DNA of 64,000 bases from Lytechinus variegatus (taxonomy: Eukaryota > Echinodermata > Echinoidea > Temnopleuroida > Toxopneustidae): NCBI RefSeq assembly GCF_018143015.1, contig NC_054743.1:41310922-41374921 (forward strand), in the 5' to 3' direction. Shown here one piece after another: positions 19,638 through 30,202 of the stretch (the first letter of the stretch is position 1; every line of letters starts with the position of its first letter). Under the pieces are notes generated by a model. The model worked only from the letters and a program-made list of their open reading frames with translations. It had not been told where the DNA came from and did not search any database. Position numbers and translations under genes: made by a program.

Positions 19638-21906
19638 ATGAAACTTTCCCTGTTTGGATTGACTCTCAGACTGTTGGTATTCTACCAACAATCTTCTTCA
19701 TCAAACAGTATTTGTGTGTCCAAGCGTTATGAGAATATCCATGGAATAATTGATCAAAATATATCACTTAAATTCGAACATGGAAAGACATTGGGAAAGA
19801 TATACAGTTACCGTCTCCATTGGACACGAGTTTCTGAAATTACTGAATTATACAACTTTTCCAGTTACGATTTTCGACACAATAGGCATATTGGCATTTA
19901 CAAAGTAGAAGGATTAGAAAATATCACCTTTGTTTTAAAAGTCGAACGCGTGCAAAAAAGTGATAAAGGGACACACTCTTTATCAATTTACAATGGAACA
20001 AATTTTTTGTTTGTGTTGCTTTAACTGTAAAGTTAATGGTTAATGATACAGGACCGACTTGTAATGCTCTTCTTGACAGAATAGAAGGTAAGGTGGAACT
20101 GACCCGTCACTGGATTCATTATGATGAAGGAGACTATGCAGAAATTGTAAGAGGGGAAAGTGTAGCATCCAAGAATGAGATTATAAACAAATTTCGGGTA
20201 ATTAGCCGATTTGGCGTTTGTTCGACGATCGAAAACTTATTGGCTGTAAAGGAATCACCCTACAAATGTGTAACCTTTCATTTAAAAGAGAAACGTAAAT
20301 AAAACGTGTCATTTTCCACGGGTTATGCAACATGAGATTGAGACAGAAGAGTCAGAGCCTCAAATACTGGAGAGACGACGTTGCATCCAAACGAAAAATA
20401 ATTCCCATGTATGGGTGTACAGCGGTGATAGCCAATGGTTTCCTCTTGAACAAAGAGTAACTCATACATTGTCGAAGGTCTATCAAATAATTCTCTTTCA
20501 TGGAATGAAGGATGAATACTCGCGTTTCATCGTGCATAACATAGACAATGTCCATGTACAAGGCAACCTATCAATTAATATTTCTTTTCTCGTGGAATCT
20601 CGCAATGGCGCGAAAATTCAGGAAGATTTAGTAGGAAATCGACGATGTATAAACATTTCCCTGACATTCGAGGTACCAACAACTTTGGCAAATGATCACA
20701 TTTCTACTACATATTAGCCGAATGATCAGTTCACCGACATAGCAACGTCTGGGGAAATCGATGACAGTACAACAGGAAGTAGCATTTACATGACCGCGGT
20801 AGTAGCATCAACACTCGGAATAGTCATTGGAATATGTTGTACGAAATTGTATATATACTACTCAAATCGAAAAAGATCCCATTCAAATGGTCTACAGCGG
20901 TTTCCTGTAAGGGCTATGACAGGAAATGATATTAGAAAAATTAATTAAAATGACAAATATTCCGACCCAGTCACATCCACCTGATGAAGGTTCTCAATCC
21001 CATGGGGTTCTCCTGAGACAGCCCTTAGAAGGGTCAGATACACATCTTGGTCCCTTACATTCGGGTAATTTGAGTCATGACCTAAGTCTTTCTAGTTCTC
21101 GACCGTCTTTGGAAAATGCATATTGTTCTTTGGATTATATCATTGAAGATTTAGCCCCAAAGAACGCTAGGGATCCACGCCTCGTTAATGAAGATGATGT
21201 GGAGGAGGAGTCATCAAACTTGCCAGTGGTAGACCTGAGTGCACTTTACGCTAAACCTGATTTGAGCCGAAAGACGAGGAGGATACATCCCACTACAGCT
21301 ACCATTCAGGGTATGACCAAGCAGTATGGCAAAGAAGAAAGCGTACATGAGGACCTGGTAAATGGAAAACAGGATCTTTCAGTCAACGCCGCAGTCGACG
21401 TCGAAGCTCTGTACGCCAAACCTGATATGAGCCAAAAGAGGAGGAGAATCCGATACTCCGCAGCAGCCCACTGTGTGACCACACTCCATGACCAACATGA
21501 CCTTGAGGTAAGTGCTGATCCAGATGATGAGGACTGGTTAAATGGAAAACGTGATTCGTCAGTCAGCCACAAGGTCGAGGTCGAAGCTCTTTATGCCAAA
21601 CCTGATATGAGCCAAAAGATGAAGAAGATCCGCCAACGAGATGCTGCTTGTGTGGCCAAGCACCATGACCGACATGGCCATGATGTAAGAGCTGAACATC
21701 TAGATGATGAAGACTTGGTGAGTGGGAAGCACGATTCGTCAGTCAGCCACAGGGTCGACGTTGAAGCTCTCTATGCCAAACCTGATATGAGTCAAAAGAC
21801 GAGGGAGACCCATCACTCTGCGGTAGCAGTGCAACAAGTCCAAGATCTCGCCAAGCAACATGACCGATTACAGAATGGCGACTTTGAAAATTCTGTCAGA
21901 CAGTGA
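19638..21906 (+). pseudogene. Receptor C: disrupted family member with amplified tail motifs
   Basis: A signal peptide (MKLSLFGLTLRLLVFY) and first Ig-like unit open the frame. The frame shifts by one base near a T-run at about 20000 and again near 20300, where the homologous TCHFPRV segment resumes. An in-frame TAG at 20715-20717 precedes the membrane helix (about 20790-20860, AVVASTLGIVIGICC). A third shift occurs near 20930-20945, after which the tail stays open to 21906. The tail contains YCSLDY and four LYAKPD motifs, Y codons at 21247, 21412, 21592 and 21772. It ends without LY[MIV]N. Either this is a pseudogene, or some shifts are assembly errors in homopolymers; the clean stop argues for a pseudogene. 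Tiny introns do not explain the breaks. Confidence 0.8.
21190..21870 (+). repeat. Tandem 180-bp coding repeat carrying the YAKPD motif
   Basis: Within the receptor C tail, a 60-residue unit is repeated. YAKPD motifs are spaced 165, 180 and 180 bases apart. Each unit has an acidic lead (for example DDEDLVSGK), then DSSVSH and VDVEALYAKPDMSQK, and a His-rich end. Unit identity is high in the last three copies, so the expansion is recent relative to the family. The reading frame is intact through the repeats despite breaks in the ectodomain. Confidence 0.9.
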
Positions 21907-22220
21907 TATAGACCCAAGCGTCCTTTCTGATAGCCCTGTCTTTTCTAACAGTGCAAATATTTCCGACCTAATTCCGAACTATTTTTTCTGGCGGTCAATG
22001 TCAGTGACGATCGGATATGAATACAGAACTAATGTTCGCTCTATTCCAATAATATATTTCTGTAGTTAACGATCTTGCAGTAAGGCATGATCTGTTGTAT
22101 ACGTTCTCTGCTAAATCTAAGAATGTCTTAATGCGTTTCGTGAAGGCAATTTTCTTGCCATTATAGAAAGTGGATGGTCGTCTCTGTCATGTCTGTCGTG
22201 CAAAAAAAATGTTTTACTTT

Positions 22221-22617
22221 AAGCCTGTCTCACACTATGCGATCTGGTGCGACGCCATTTTTCACGAAATCGCATTTTCCAGTAAATCTGAAAGTTCCAA
22301 TAAGTAAAATTATCTTATTTGAAGTTTGTCATATTGTAAGGAAAACTAAAATCATATTTTTACTTTGCGGCAAGCCCTATGGTTGGAGTAATGTCCAAAG
22401 CTGCTTCAAGTCGCAGCCAAAGATGACGTCACTGCGATTTGGAATTGAATTTGTTTTTATTCGTTTAGGGAGGCTCTAACTGGACTAAATTTAGATTTCA
22501 GTAGTCATATCACTATTCTGAACTCTGATCCGTAATAGTTTATTAGTTGCAATATTCAACTTGTCACAATTAATTTGAAAATCGGATCGCAACGAATCGC
22601 CTAGTGTGAGACAAACG
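22221..22617. mobile_element. MITE with TGTCTCACACTA inverted ends
   Basis: The left end TGTCTCACACTATGCGAT (from 22226) is matched by the reverse complement of CGCCTAGTGTGAGACA (ending 22613). TTA lies at each outer flank, which fits a PIF/Harbinger-type 3-bp target duplication, though the outermost bases are imperfect. There is no coding capacity. Confidence 0.6.
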
Positions 22618-22739
22618 TTATAAACACGGTGGTATGAAGTATTTGCCATTCTTGTGTAATACTCGGCGCCTGTATTGCATGTCTCTTGACTAGTGTTATT
22701 TTACTAAAAATACCTAAAATATGTAGAAAGGTAATTTAT

Positions 22740-23300
22740 GTTACCTCATTTGGGGGGATAATAAGTGTAAAACCATTTCCCTGGCTTTACGCCATTTTGG
22801 AAGTATTTAAAATAAAAACAAATACATGTATGTAAAATAAAACATAAATCAATCCTATACAAAATAACTTACAACTAGAAATTACAACTTATACAAATGT
22901 TTAAAACAAAAGTGGGATGGGGGGTGGTGGGGGTAGCATGCAGTAAGGGGGAATTATAATAAGTGTTGAGCTAATGTGGCTCGAAGCTTTATCTTGAATG
23001 TAGTAAGAGAAGTTTCAGGAGGGATGTACGATATTAACTTATTCCATAGCTTCCCGCCTTAAAACAAGAAACGTCTTTTGCTATATATATTCAGTTTTGG
23101 GGCAGTTCAAGGCCAGTTGGTCATTTCCAGACCGCGTTTTGTATATAGATTTACGGGAAATAAATATATAAAGATATGGTGGGCCAAGACAATGACGGAT
23201 TTAAACATGACAACGGCCAAGTGTTTGGCCCAACGAATTTTTGGATTATCCATAATCTGACTATTTATTGTCTTATATCCTCGTGTTATCATTAACATTC
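22740..23300 (-). mobile_element. 3' remnant of a non-LTR retrotransposon
   Basis: On the minus strand, 23060-23160 encodes TRSGNDQLALNCPKTEYIAK, and about 22970-23060 encodes KLWNKLISYIPPETSLTTFK. Both are typical of the region after the reverse transcriptase in CR1/L2-like ORF2 proteins. Stops and frame breaks are present. An A/T-rich tail to about 22740 fits a 3' untranslated region. Confidence 0.75.
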
Positions 23301-23918
23301 TTCCAAGATCATGCATATGTCAACTAAAACACGAAAAGAAAGATGATGGGGTAGATTAATTACATATGTCTTTTGTTATTGATTTTCTGTTGAAAATCAG
23401 TTAGGTATACCAACGAATAGTCGGTTTAAACATTGAAGTGTTTTAATCACCGCATGGCTCGTATTACAAGTGTTAAAGTGATCATCGTTATTGTTTTGAT
23501 ATTTATGCTGGGAGGGCATATTATCTTTCCTTATAGTCATACTAAACATTCAAAAACACTGAATCAGTAGTTTTGAAATAATAGAGTAATGCACTATTGT
23601 TAAGAAGAGGGAGCAATAAAGCCGAAACAGATTTCAGCGTCGAAACCCGGCTCCATATTGTTCAAGTGCTTTTACCAATTATTACCTATGGCGGTAACAA
23701 CCAATCAAAAGGTAACTTTTCTTCTTTATTTTCGCCGATAACCAATCACAGAATAGAAAGTTTTTTAATGACGCTGATGTAAACTGATAGAATGTATACT
23801 AGTTGCTAATCATCATCTCATATCATCCTCATGACTTTATTTCAGTTTATATCGTGCTAACTATTAATTATCGACGTCGCACTCAAATAACAATTTAGTT
23901 CACAAAAAACTTTCAACG
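23301..23918. other. Upstream region of receptor D
   Basis: AT-rich DNA with no gene recognised. A TTTATTTCAG at about 23836-23845 could be a splice acceptor for a leader exon, in line with the other members; this is weak evidence. Confidence 0.35.
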
Positions 23919-25976
23919 ATGCATTGGACAGGCTGGCTCGTCTTTTCAAAGGCAATTATTCCATTTCTCATTTCGACAACATGTTACAAATTCACGTTTT
24001 GTGAGGATTACATAATTGGATGCGCTGAATTTAGACCACCAGTAAAATATTTTCACTTGGTAAAGGAACGAAACTTTTCTTTGCGTTTACATTTAGGGGA
24101 TCCACTCCTCGGAACTCAGTCACTTGTGTGGACGAAAGGAGAGACTACATTAAAACGATACAATGCTTCTTTTGAAAATGCAGGTGGAAACCTTTCTTTT
24201 GATGTTGGTCGATATGGGTTGATAAAAGAAACAAATGGCAGTTTCAACCTATTCATTGACTTCATTGAGGCAAATGATACGGGAAAACATATCATTGATA
24301 TTCAGGATGGATATGGTGAACTTACACGGATGATCTGCAGAGTTTTGATAATGAATGTATTTGTTGAATCTTTAGAACCAACATGTTTGTCCCTATACAA
24401 CAAGAAATATCAGAAACTACAAATGACTTGCCAATGGATGCAAGTGAAAGATGTGGAGAAATCACACATTTTAGATGAAGAAAACCATGTGCTTTATGAA
24501 CATCAGAGTCTAAATACAGAAAAACGACTGAATTTCACCAAAAAAGTCATTGTCAACGTTGATCCTAGAAATATTTTTGATAAAAGATCTGTGCCTGGAA
24601 GTTGTGTCACCTTTTTTAATAATGGTAAGACTGGAAGTACTTGCAAGTTCCCTCATGTAACAAGGCACACGATTCAAGATGACAATAATGAGAATGTAAC
24701 ATTTGAATGTTGCTCAAACAACAACAAACACACTTCGACGTGGTGGTACAAAAATGATAGAGATTTCATATCAATCAATTTCCAAGAAAGAATATCTATA
24801 ACTGGTCGAACAATGTTCATTTGCGGTGAGGAGCAAAATGAACTTAACTTAATAATTATATATAGCATCGGGACTTTTGAAACTGCTGTCTCGACGATCT
24901 CAGACGTAATTCTGATCAATGACTCAACTGACGAAATGCCATGTTTAAATTTACTAGTAAATGCGAACACAAATTCGTCCCATTCAAAGAATTTAGGAGG
25001 GACAATTACACCATCAGTTGTTTTAAAAAAGACTGTGCTTTCAACAGAAACATCAATGAAAATAAGTGAAAATACAAACGGATCAAAACTTGCGTTAACC
25101 ATTGTATCGGTGATAGCTTTTTTGTTAGCTGTGTGTTTGTGCATCAATGTCATTTATATTTTTTACCGGCGTCATGGGAAACAAAGGCACTTTTCTTTTG
25201 AAATACATGCAAGGCAAGAAGGCGACGGAGACACTGCAGACGTTGGACTAACAATCTGTTCCCGTGCAAGCTTTCAACCAAGGAGAAATGTTCCTACTGA
25301 TGCATCGGTCAATGATGATCATATAACGGGTCGGGCTGCCATTGCCATACAAACTTGTCAGGGTAGCCACTCTGGAATTCAGAGCTTCGTACAAGGTGAC
25401 TCAGAAGTATCTGACAACAGATGCATTGATCATACCGAGATGAACGATCTGTCCTTTAAGAAGCACCTACCCAGGATAGGAGGTTCTTCAAAGGCCACTG
25501 CAGACAGCTCTGATAACGGAGGCGCAAGACCTTCCGCCATGTCCATCGTCGATTCTAGCGAATCGTTTCAAGACAGGACATACTGTTCTTTGGATGAGAT
25601 CGAAGATATTCCAGACACGCGGACATCAAAGAAGATGTCCATTCCTTCGTCAGATAACTCAAGTGATAGAAAATCGGATTGCCCTGGTCTCAGGTGCAAG
25701 AAAGCTTCCGCGTTATCCTCAAAACTTATTGAAAGGAGCAAGGATTTGTCAGTAAATTTGGATAAGCCTTACGCCAAACCAGACATGAGCCGAAAAGCCA
25801 AAAGAATCGTCACTCGAGAGTCCGATTATGATCATCCAAAGGCACCTCGGGACGCATTTTGCCGACACCTTTCCCACCTACGACATTCTGAGACGGTAAA
25901 GAGTAATATCACAAACCCTGCTGATTATTCTGATAGTGTATTGTATGTGAATACATCGAGTCACTCAAAAATGTGA
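23919..25976 (+). CDS. Receptor D: Ig-like single-pass membrane protein with tyrosine-motif tail
   Basis: Intact, 685 residues, starting at the ATG at 23919. A hydrophobic N-terminal signal (LVFSKAIIPFLISTTCYKF) precedes the ectodomain. Family landmarks are FSLRLHLGD, DTGKH (120), MTCQWMQV, HVLYEH, and WWYKND with FICGEEQ in the third Ig-like unit. N-glycosylation sequons are frequent. The membrane helix is about 391-412 (TIVSVIAFLLAVCLCINVIY). The tail carries YCSLDEIED (Y555), PYAKPDMSRKAK (Y618; the usual Leu at -1 is Pro), YDHPK (Y637) and LYVNT (Y676). It is the most divergent intact member in the second Ig-like unit, where GDQ is replaced by DVEK. No intron interrupts the reading frame. 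Function is inferred as for receptors A and B. Confidence 0.86.
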   Translation: MHWTGWLVFSKAIIPFLISTTCYKFTFCEDYIIGCAEFRPPVKYFHLVKERNFSLRLHLGDPLLGTQSLVWTKGETTLKRYNASFENAGGNLSFDVGRYGLIKETNGSFNLFIDFIEANDTGKHIIDIQDGYGELTRMICRVLIMNVFVESLEPTCLSLYNKKYQKLQMTCQWMQVKDVEKSHILDEENHVLYEHQSLNTEKRLNFTKKVIVNVDPRNIFDKRSVPGSCVTFFNNGKTGSTCKFPHVTRHTIQDDNNENVTFECCSNNNKHTSTWWYKNDRDFISINFQERISITGRTMFICGEEQNELNLIIIYSIGTFETAVSTISDVILINDSTDEMPCLNLLVNANTNSSHSKNLGGTITPSVVLKKTVLSTETSMKISENTNGSKLALTIVSVIAFLLAVCLCINVIYIFYRRHGKQRHFSFEIHARQEGDGDTADVGLTICSRASFQPRRNVPTDASVNDDHITGRAAIAIQTCQGSHSGIQSFVQGDSEVSDNRCIDHTEMNDLSFKKHLPRIGGSSKATADSSDNGGARPSAMSIVDSSESFQDRTYCSLDEIEDIPDTRTSKKMSIPSSDNSSDRKSDCPGLRCKKASALSSKLIERSKDLSVNLDKPYAKPDMSRKAKRIVTRESDYDHPKAPRDAFCRHLSHLRHSETVKSNITNPADYSDSVLYVNTSSHSKM

Positions 25977-28322
25977 GGCAACAGCTAATTTTGTGTAAAT
26001 ATTGCCTTAAAAGTAACTTCCAGTTGTGGTAATGACTCCGAACAGAAAAAGATCAACTTAACACGCACGCTTTCGTATCTATCAATGGAAATAATTATGT
26101 GCGAATTCATTCAGGTTTGCATTCAGGCCCGGGCATTCAAGTCATTTTCAAAGTAAAACTAATACAGTGCGTACACGTGTTTATTTGTGTTTGTGATTTT
26201 TAGGGTACGTATATTAAAGTCTACCCCCAACTAAATAGATCAACATTCTATGTTTCATGCTTACAACCGTTATTTCTAAACTTTTCTCTCGAAATTATTG
26301 CTCAACTTTATTGAGTGTACCTCAGAGTATGTTTTTTTTTCTGTATGTATATCATCTGTTTATAAGCAAATAGGCGGGACAATGTCTCTTCATACAAATA
26401 ATTACTGCACCGTGCACTTTGATCATAAATCGAGCAAAGATTGCTCATTTGCTCATTTTATTCGTTATGTCGAACACCTAGGAGACTTTCCATTAAAGTA
26501 AGAGTCCACATCTTGGATCAATCAAACATTATCTAAATTCAATGTGTTCACTTCTCTAATTATTTGAATGATTTATCTAAAAGTAACATCATTGTCACGT
26601 CACCATGAAATCAGATCAGTCAAAAGCAAACATATGTGTAGCTCCGATCAGAGACTAACGTTACCAGGACCAGGACTCACAACATCGAAGGAAAGGGAAC
26701 GTTCTTCAAACAAAAATTGACAGGCAAGCAACAACAAAAAGATAATGGGCCCAGCCCCCCCCCCCCTCCTTGGGACTGCAACTACGCGTCTTATCGCACA
26801 TTTATTCAACTCAAAATTATTCCTGGTATTTATTCAATTATTCAACTGCTTAGAAAGTATAGGAATAAGAAAGGAAGAGATTTTATTTAGTATTTAATCG
26901 AGTTTCGGGCCTATCAATTTCAATTATACAATAATTCCGGCAGAAGCTGTATTCGGTATTTTACCTACTATATGTTTTAATCAAAATCCGGATAATGACA
27001 TGGTCATAGAAGCAAATGATCAACAAATCAGATTATTTGATCGCTTATCCTTTTTTCTTTCTTTACTTGTCATAAAAAATTAAGAGGTCCCCTTTCAACT
27101 CGGCCTTGGAAATGTAGAAGAACTACACTTTTACATTTTCGTCTTTGGTTTCGGTTTATTCACAGCGTTATCCACATTTCACCCATAAAACATATCACGG
27201 CAATAAACGAATTGAATGTTTGGCTGCCATTCAGGCCCCGCCCAAAAATATCAAAATAACAAATTGAGTGTTGTCATTTCACAGCCATTTCAAACAAAAT
27301 GAAAATTAGTTGGAAAATGGGGCAATAAATTGCAGGATGGTATTCCCTCGGAACTAAGAGTGAGCAAATGCATAAAAAAACATTAAAAAAAACTATATGT
27401 ATATATTGATTCCGAAATATTAAGTTCTTAAAAGTAGGTTGGACTAGACACGTAGGTAGATATGTATCTTTCAAAACAACAGCACAAATCATGATTCCAC
27501 AATGGCCAGAAGAAAATAGGTCAAAGTCATATCAAGTACAGTATATTGGTCATGCAGTGTTGGTACCATAAATATTTTTTGAGGGGGGGTCACCAAAACT
27601 TCATAATTCCCAAAGTAAACTAAATACATCATGCATTTTCAGAAACAACGGTGTCTCGTTTACCTCTTTCTTATGTTAATTACAATTCATCGCGTGCCCG
27701 ATATGCCCGAAGGCGCCTCATTCATGTCGCCAATACACGATACGTACGTACAGTACATTACATTACATAACGTAACGTTTATGTGTACACGTATGCTATC
27801 TTTTCTGTGACAACTCATTCATGCCATAACGTTAACTCATCAATTTTGCGACTGAAACATTCAATTGCATCATGTCACTTGACATAAAAGACGATATAAC
27901 TAATACATTTGAAGATAACAAGTAATTCTACTCACGTCATCGACTTGGATTACGAATATAAAACGAAATGAAATACATCTCTGTCATGCCTGTGCAACAC
28001 TTTTCCAAAGACGAGGCAAATTAGCAGTACGCCGCCAGCGGTCAAATTCAAATTTTCTTATTTCCACTCCTGACATAACAAATTCATCAAAAAACATTAA
28101 AACAGATTTTTAAAAATATAAGAGCCTCATCCTATATAGGAAAATATCATTTGCTTTTGTTTTAACTGGGGTCAATCCACTGAATAATGAAGTAAACATT
28201 TTCAATGTTGTAAGCAAATCTTTTTTATTACTCGAGCACTTTACAATGTGGATTACTTTTTCTCCTACAAAGTGAATAAATCAATTCTGTTATCCATTAG
28301 CTATCAACTGTCAAAATGTATG

Positions 28323-28403
<81 letters not shown>

Positions 28404-28855
28404 GTGTGTGTGTATGTGTGTGTCATAATTTCTGACGGTTCAAAAGGGAAACATCAGATCAAAAATAAATATACGTCATACGGATTTTTCCTTTATACAT
28501 TTTCTCACTCTGCGTCTGTTAACGTTTAAAGTTTAATCATGCAAGGTTTAAGGTTGCAAAATCGAAAAAACAACATTTTTGACAGTTGATAAGCAGTTTC
28601 AGTTGCTGGATTTTCCTAAAAATAATCGTTGACTCTACAGTTAGTTTCTATGAACAATATCATACATGCCATATGCATTACTTCTTTCGGTTCCCATTAT
28701 CTATCTCATGGAATAATTTATAAATGGACCGGATCTTCCCTGTCTAATAAGACTCTTTTTTATTCTAATGTCACCATAAGTATAATTTCAAAAAGTTGTC
28801 CTTTCACGCCTGTAACACGTCTGAAAATCAGCAATGACTGTAAAATGACAAAAGC
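25977..28855. other. Intergenic region between receptors D and E
   Basis: Mostly AT-rich without genes. A partial copy of the repeat family seen at 61282 begins near 26008 (TTAAAAGTAACTTCCAGTTG). Poly-C (about 26756-26767) and poly-G (about 27586) runs are visible. A compound microsatellite lies at 28326-28424. No tail-coding exon is seen. Confidence 0.5.
28326..28424. repeat. Compound (TA)n(TG)n microsatellite
   Basis: About 45 bases of alternating TA are followed directly by about 50 bases of TG with a few interruptions (TGAGGG, TATG). It lies about 430 bases upstream of receptor E. Confidence 0.97.
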
Positions 28856-30202
28856 ATGATTAATGTTCATTCTGTTACGTTTCCTCCATTGCTGAAGGGG
28901 TGGTGGATGCTTGCGGTTTTGCAAGGTCTACATCACCCGACGCTTTCCGAGATCGATCCTTTTTGGTGTGATGGTCTCCAGGAAGGAAGAATATCAGCAA
29001 TGAACGGTCGGAATATTTCACTCCGATTCACCTTGAAAGATGCCCTTGTAATCGCTCAGTCTCTAACATGGATAAAAGACGGGGATTGGGTGGCAGAATG
29101 CGATCGTTCTTTGGAGTGCATTCACGACGATACGTCCCTCCATCCTCGTCGTTATACGATATCTCAGCTATCATCTGACACCGAGTTCGAGTTGGTTATC
29201 GCGTTCGTCGATGAGGATGATTCTGGTACGCACATCGTGAAAATAACCGAGGTCGGAACGCGGTATATTTGCACCGTTTTAATTCTGAATTTAACCATCG
29301 AGGTTACACCTCCTGTCTGCTCCGCAACAGTTGACAGAGAAGGTCAGAATGTACAGATGTCTTGCCAATGGCTGCAGGTGAACGTTGGGGATCAAGCTCA
29401 ACTTGTAGCAGGCAATCAGGTGTTGTATGAATATTATGCTCCTGAAACGAATATCACAGGTAGTTTTACGCTGATCAACAAATTCAGTGTTTACGTAGAC
29501 CCAGAGTTCATTTTCGAAGACAGAATCGTTCCTGCCAAATGTGTAGTTTCGCATACAAGACGACGTCGCAATAAAACATGTACATTCCCGCCTGTTGAGC
29601 GACATATGATTCAAGATAGTGGCCCTGAAACTCAGCAAATAGAATTTGAATATTGCACCCCAAATAAATTTATTCATTTGTCATGGTGGTTCAACAGCAC
29701 TGAAGATTTGCAGTCTGTCAGCAATATGCCAACAGAACTAGTAAATCTCGGTGGTGATTGTTTGGGAAACGTCGTTTTCTATTGCGGTGAAGAGGTAGAT
29801 TCCTCAACTATTTTAGTGCATGGCATCCGATATTTGGCATTCCCAGACCACAGACATTACAATATTGTCGTGTCCGCTTCCGAAAGCGAGTTCAAACAGC
29901 AAAACGATTCGACAGACGAACTACGATGTGAAACCATCATCGTGAATGTATCAAATATAGAGACTCCATCGGCAAATGATGTAGTGTCCGTGACTCAAGA
30001 AAATGGCTCTTCGTCAAATTGCGTCGTGAGTGAAGTGAAGAATGCTACTGCAGTCACATCCGTCCGACAGACAGACGTCCCACTGGGAACAATCCTCCTT
30101 TCTGTGCTAATCTTGTCTACCTTGGCCCATGGTGTTAGCATCATTGCCTTCGTGTACTCCTTCAGAAATGGCGCCAGGTATGATGTAAAGAAGCGTGAGT
30201 GA
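28856..30202 (+). CDS. Receptor E: Ig-like membrane protein almost without a cytoplasmic tail
   Basis: 448 residues with an intact frame. The N-terminus (KGWWMLAVLQGLHHP) is a weak signal peptide. The ectodomain is a clear family member: PFWCDG, NISLRFTLKD, DSGTH (122), MSCQWLQ followed by VGDQAQLVAGNQVLYEY, and LSWWFNS with FYCGEE. Before the membrane it shares SSSN and VSEV with receptor A. The helix is about 410-432 (TILLSVLILSTLAHGVSIIA). Only about 16 residues follow, ending RYDVKKRE, with no YCS, YAKP or YxN motif. A possible splice donor (CCAG|GTATGA, 30177/30178) lies just after the helix, so a tail could be added from an unseen exon; I found none before 36 kb. It is either a decoy or tailless receptor, or a truncated gene. 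Confidence 0.8.
   Translation: MINVHSVTFPPLLKGWWMLAVLQGLHHPTLSEIDPFWCDGLQEGRISAMNGRNISLRFTLKDALVIAQSLTWIKDGDWVAECDRSLECIHDDTSLHPRRYTISQLSSDTEFELVIAFVDEDDSGTHIVKITEVGTRYICTVLILNLTIEVTPPVCSATVDREGQNVQMSCQWLQVNVGDQAQLVAGNQVLYEYYAPETNITGSFTLINKFSVYVDPEFIFEDRIVPAKCVVSHTRRRRNKTCTFPPVERHMIQDSGPETQQIEFEYCTPNKFIHLSWWFNSTEDLQSVSNMPTELVNLGGDCLGNVVFYCGEEVDSSTILVHGIRYLAFPDHRHYNIVVSASESEFKQQNDSTDELRCETIIVNVSNIETPSANDVVSVTQENGSSSNCVVSEVKNATAVTSVRQTDVPLGTILLSVLILSTLAHGVSIIAFVYSFRNGARYDVKKRE

Noticed and set aside
20000..20950. Interpreting receptor C frame breaks as introns
   Set aside because: The breaks are one-base shifts and a stop codon with homology continuing directly across them; no room for introns.
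28248..28529. 93-codon frame across the TA/TG microsatellite
   Set aside because: Its central half is Tyr/Ile and Cys/Val repeats from the microsatellite.
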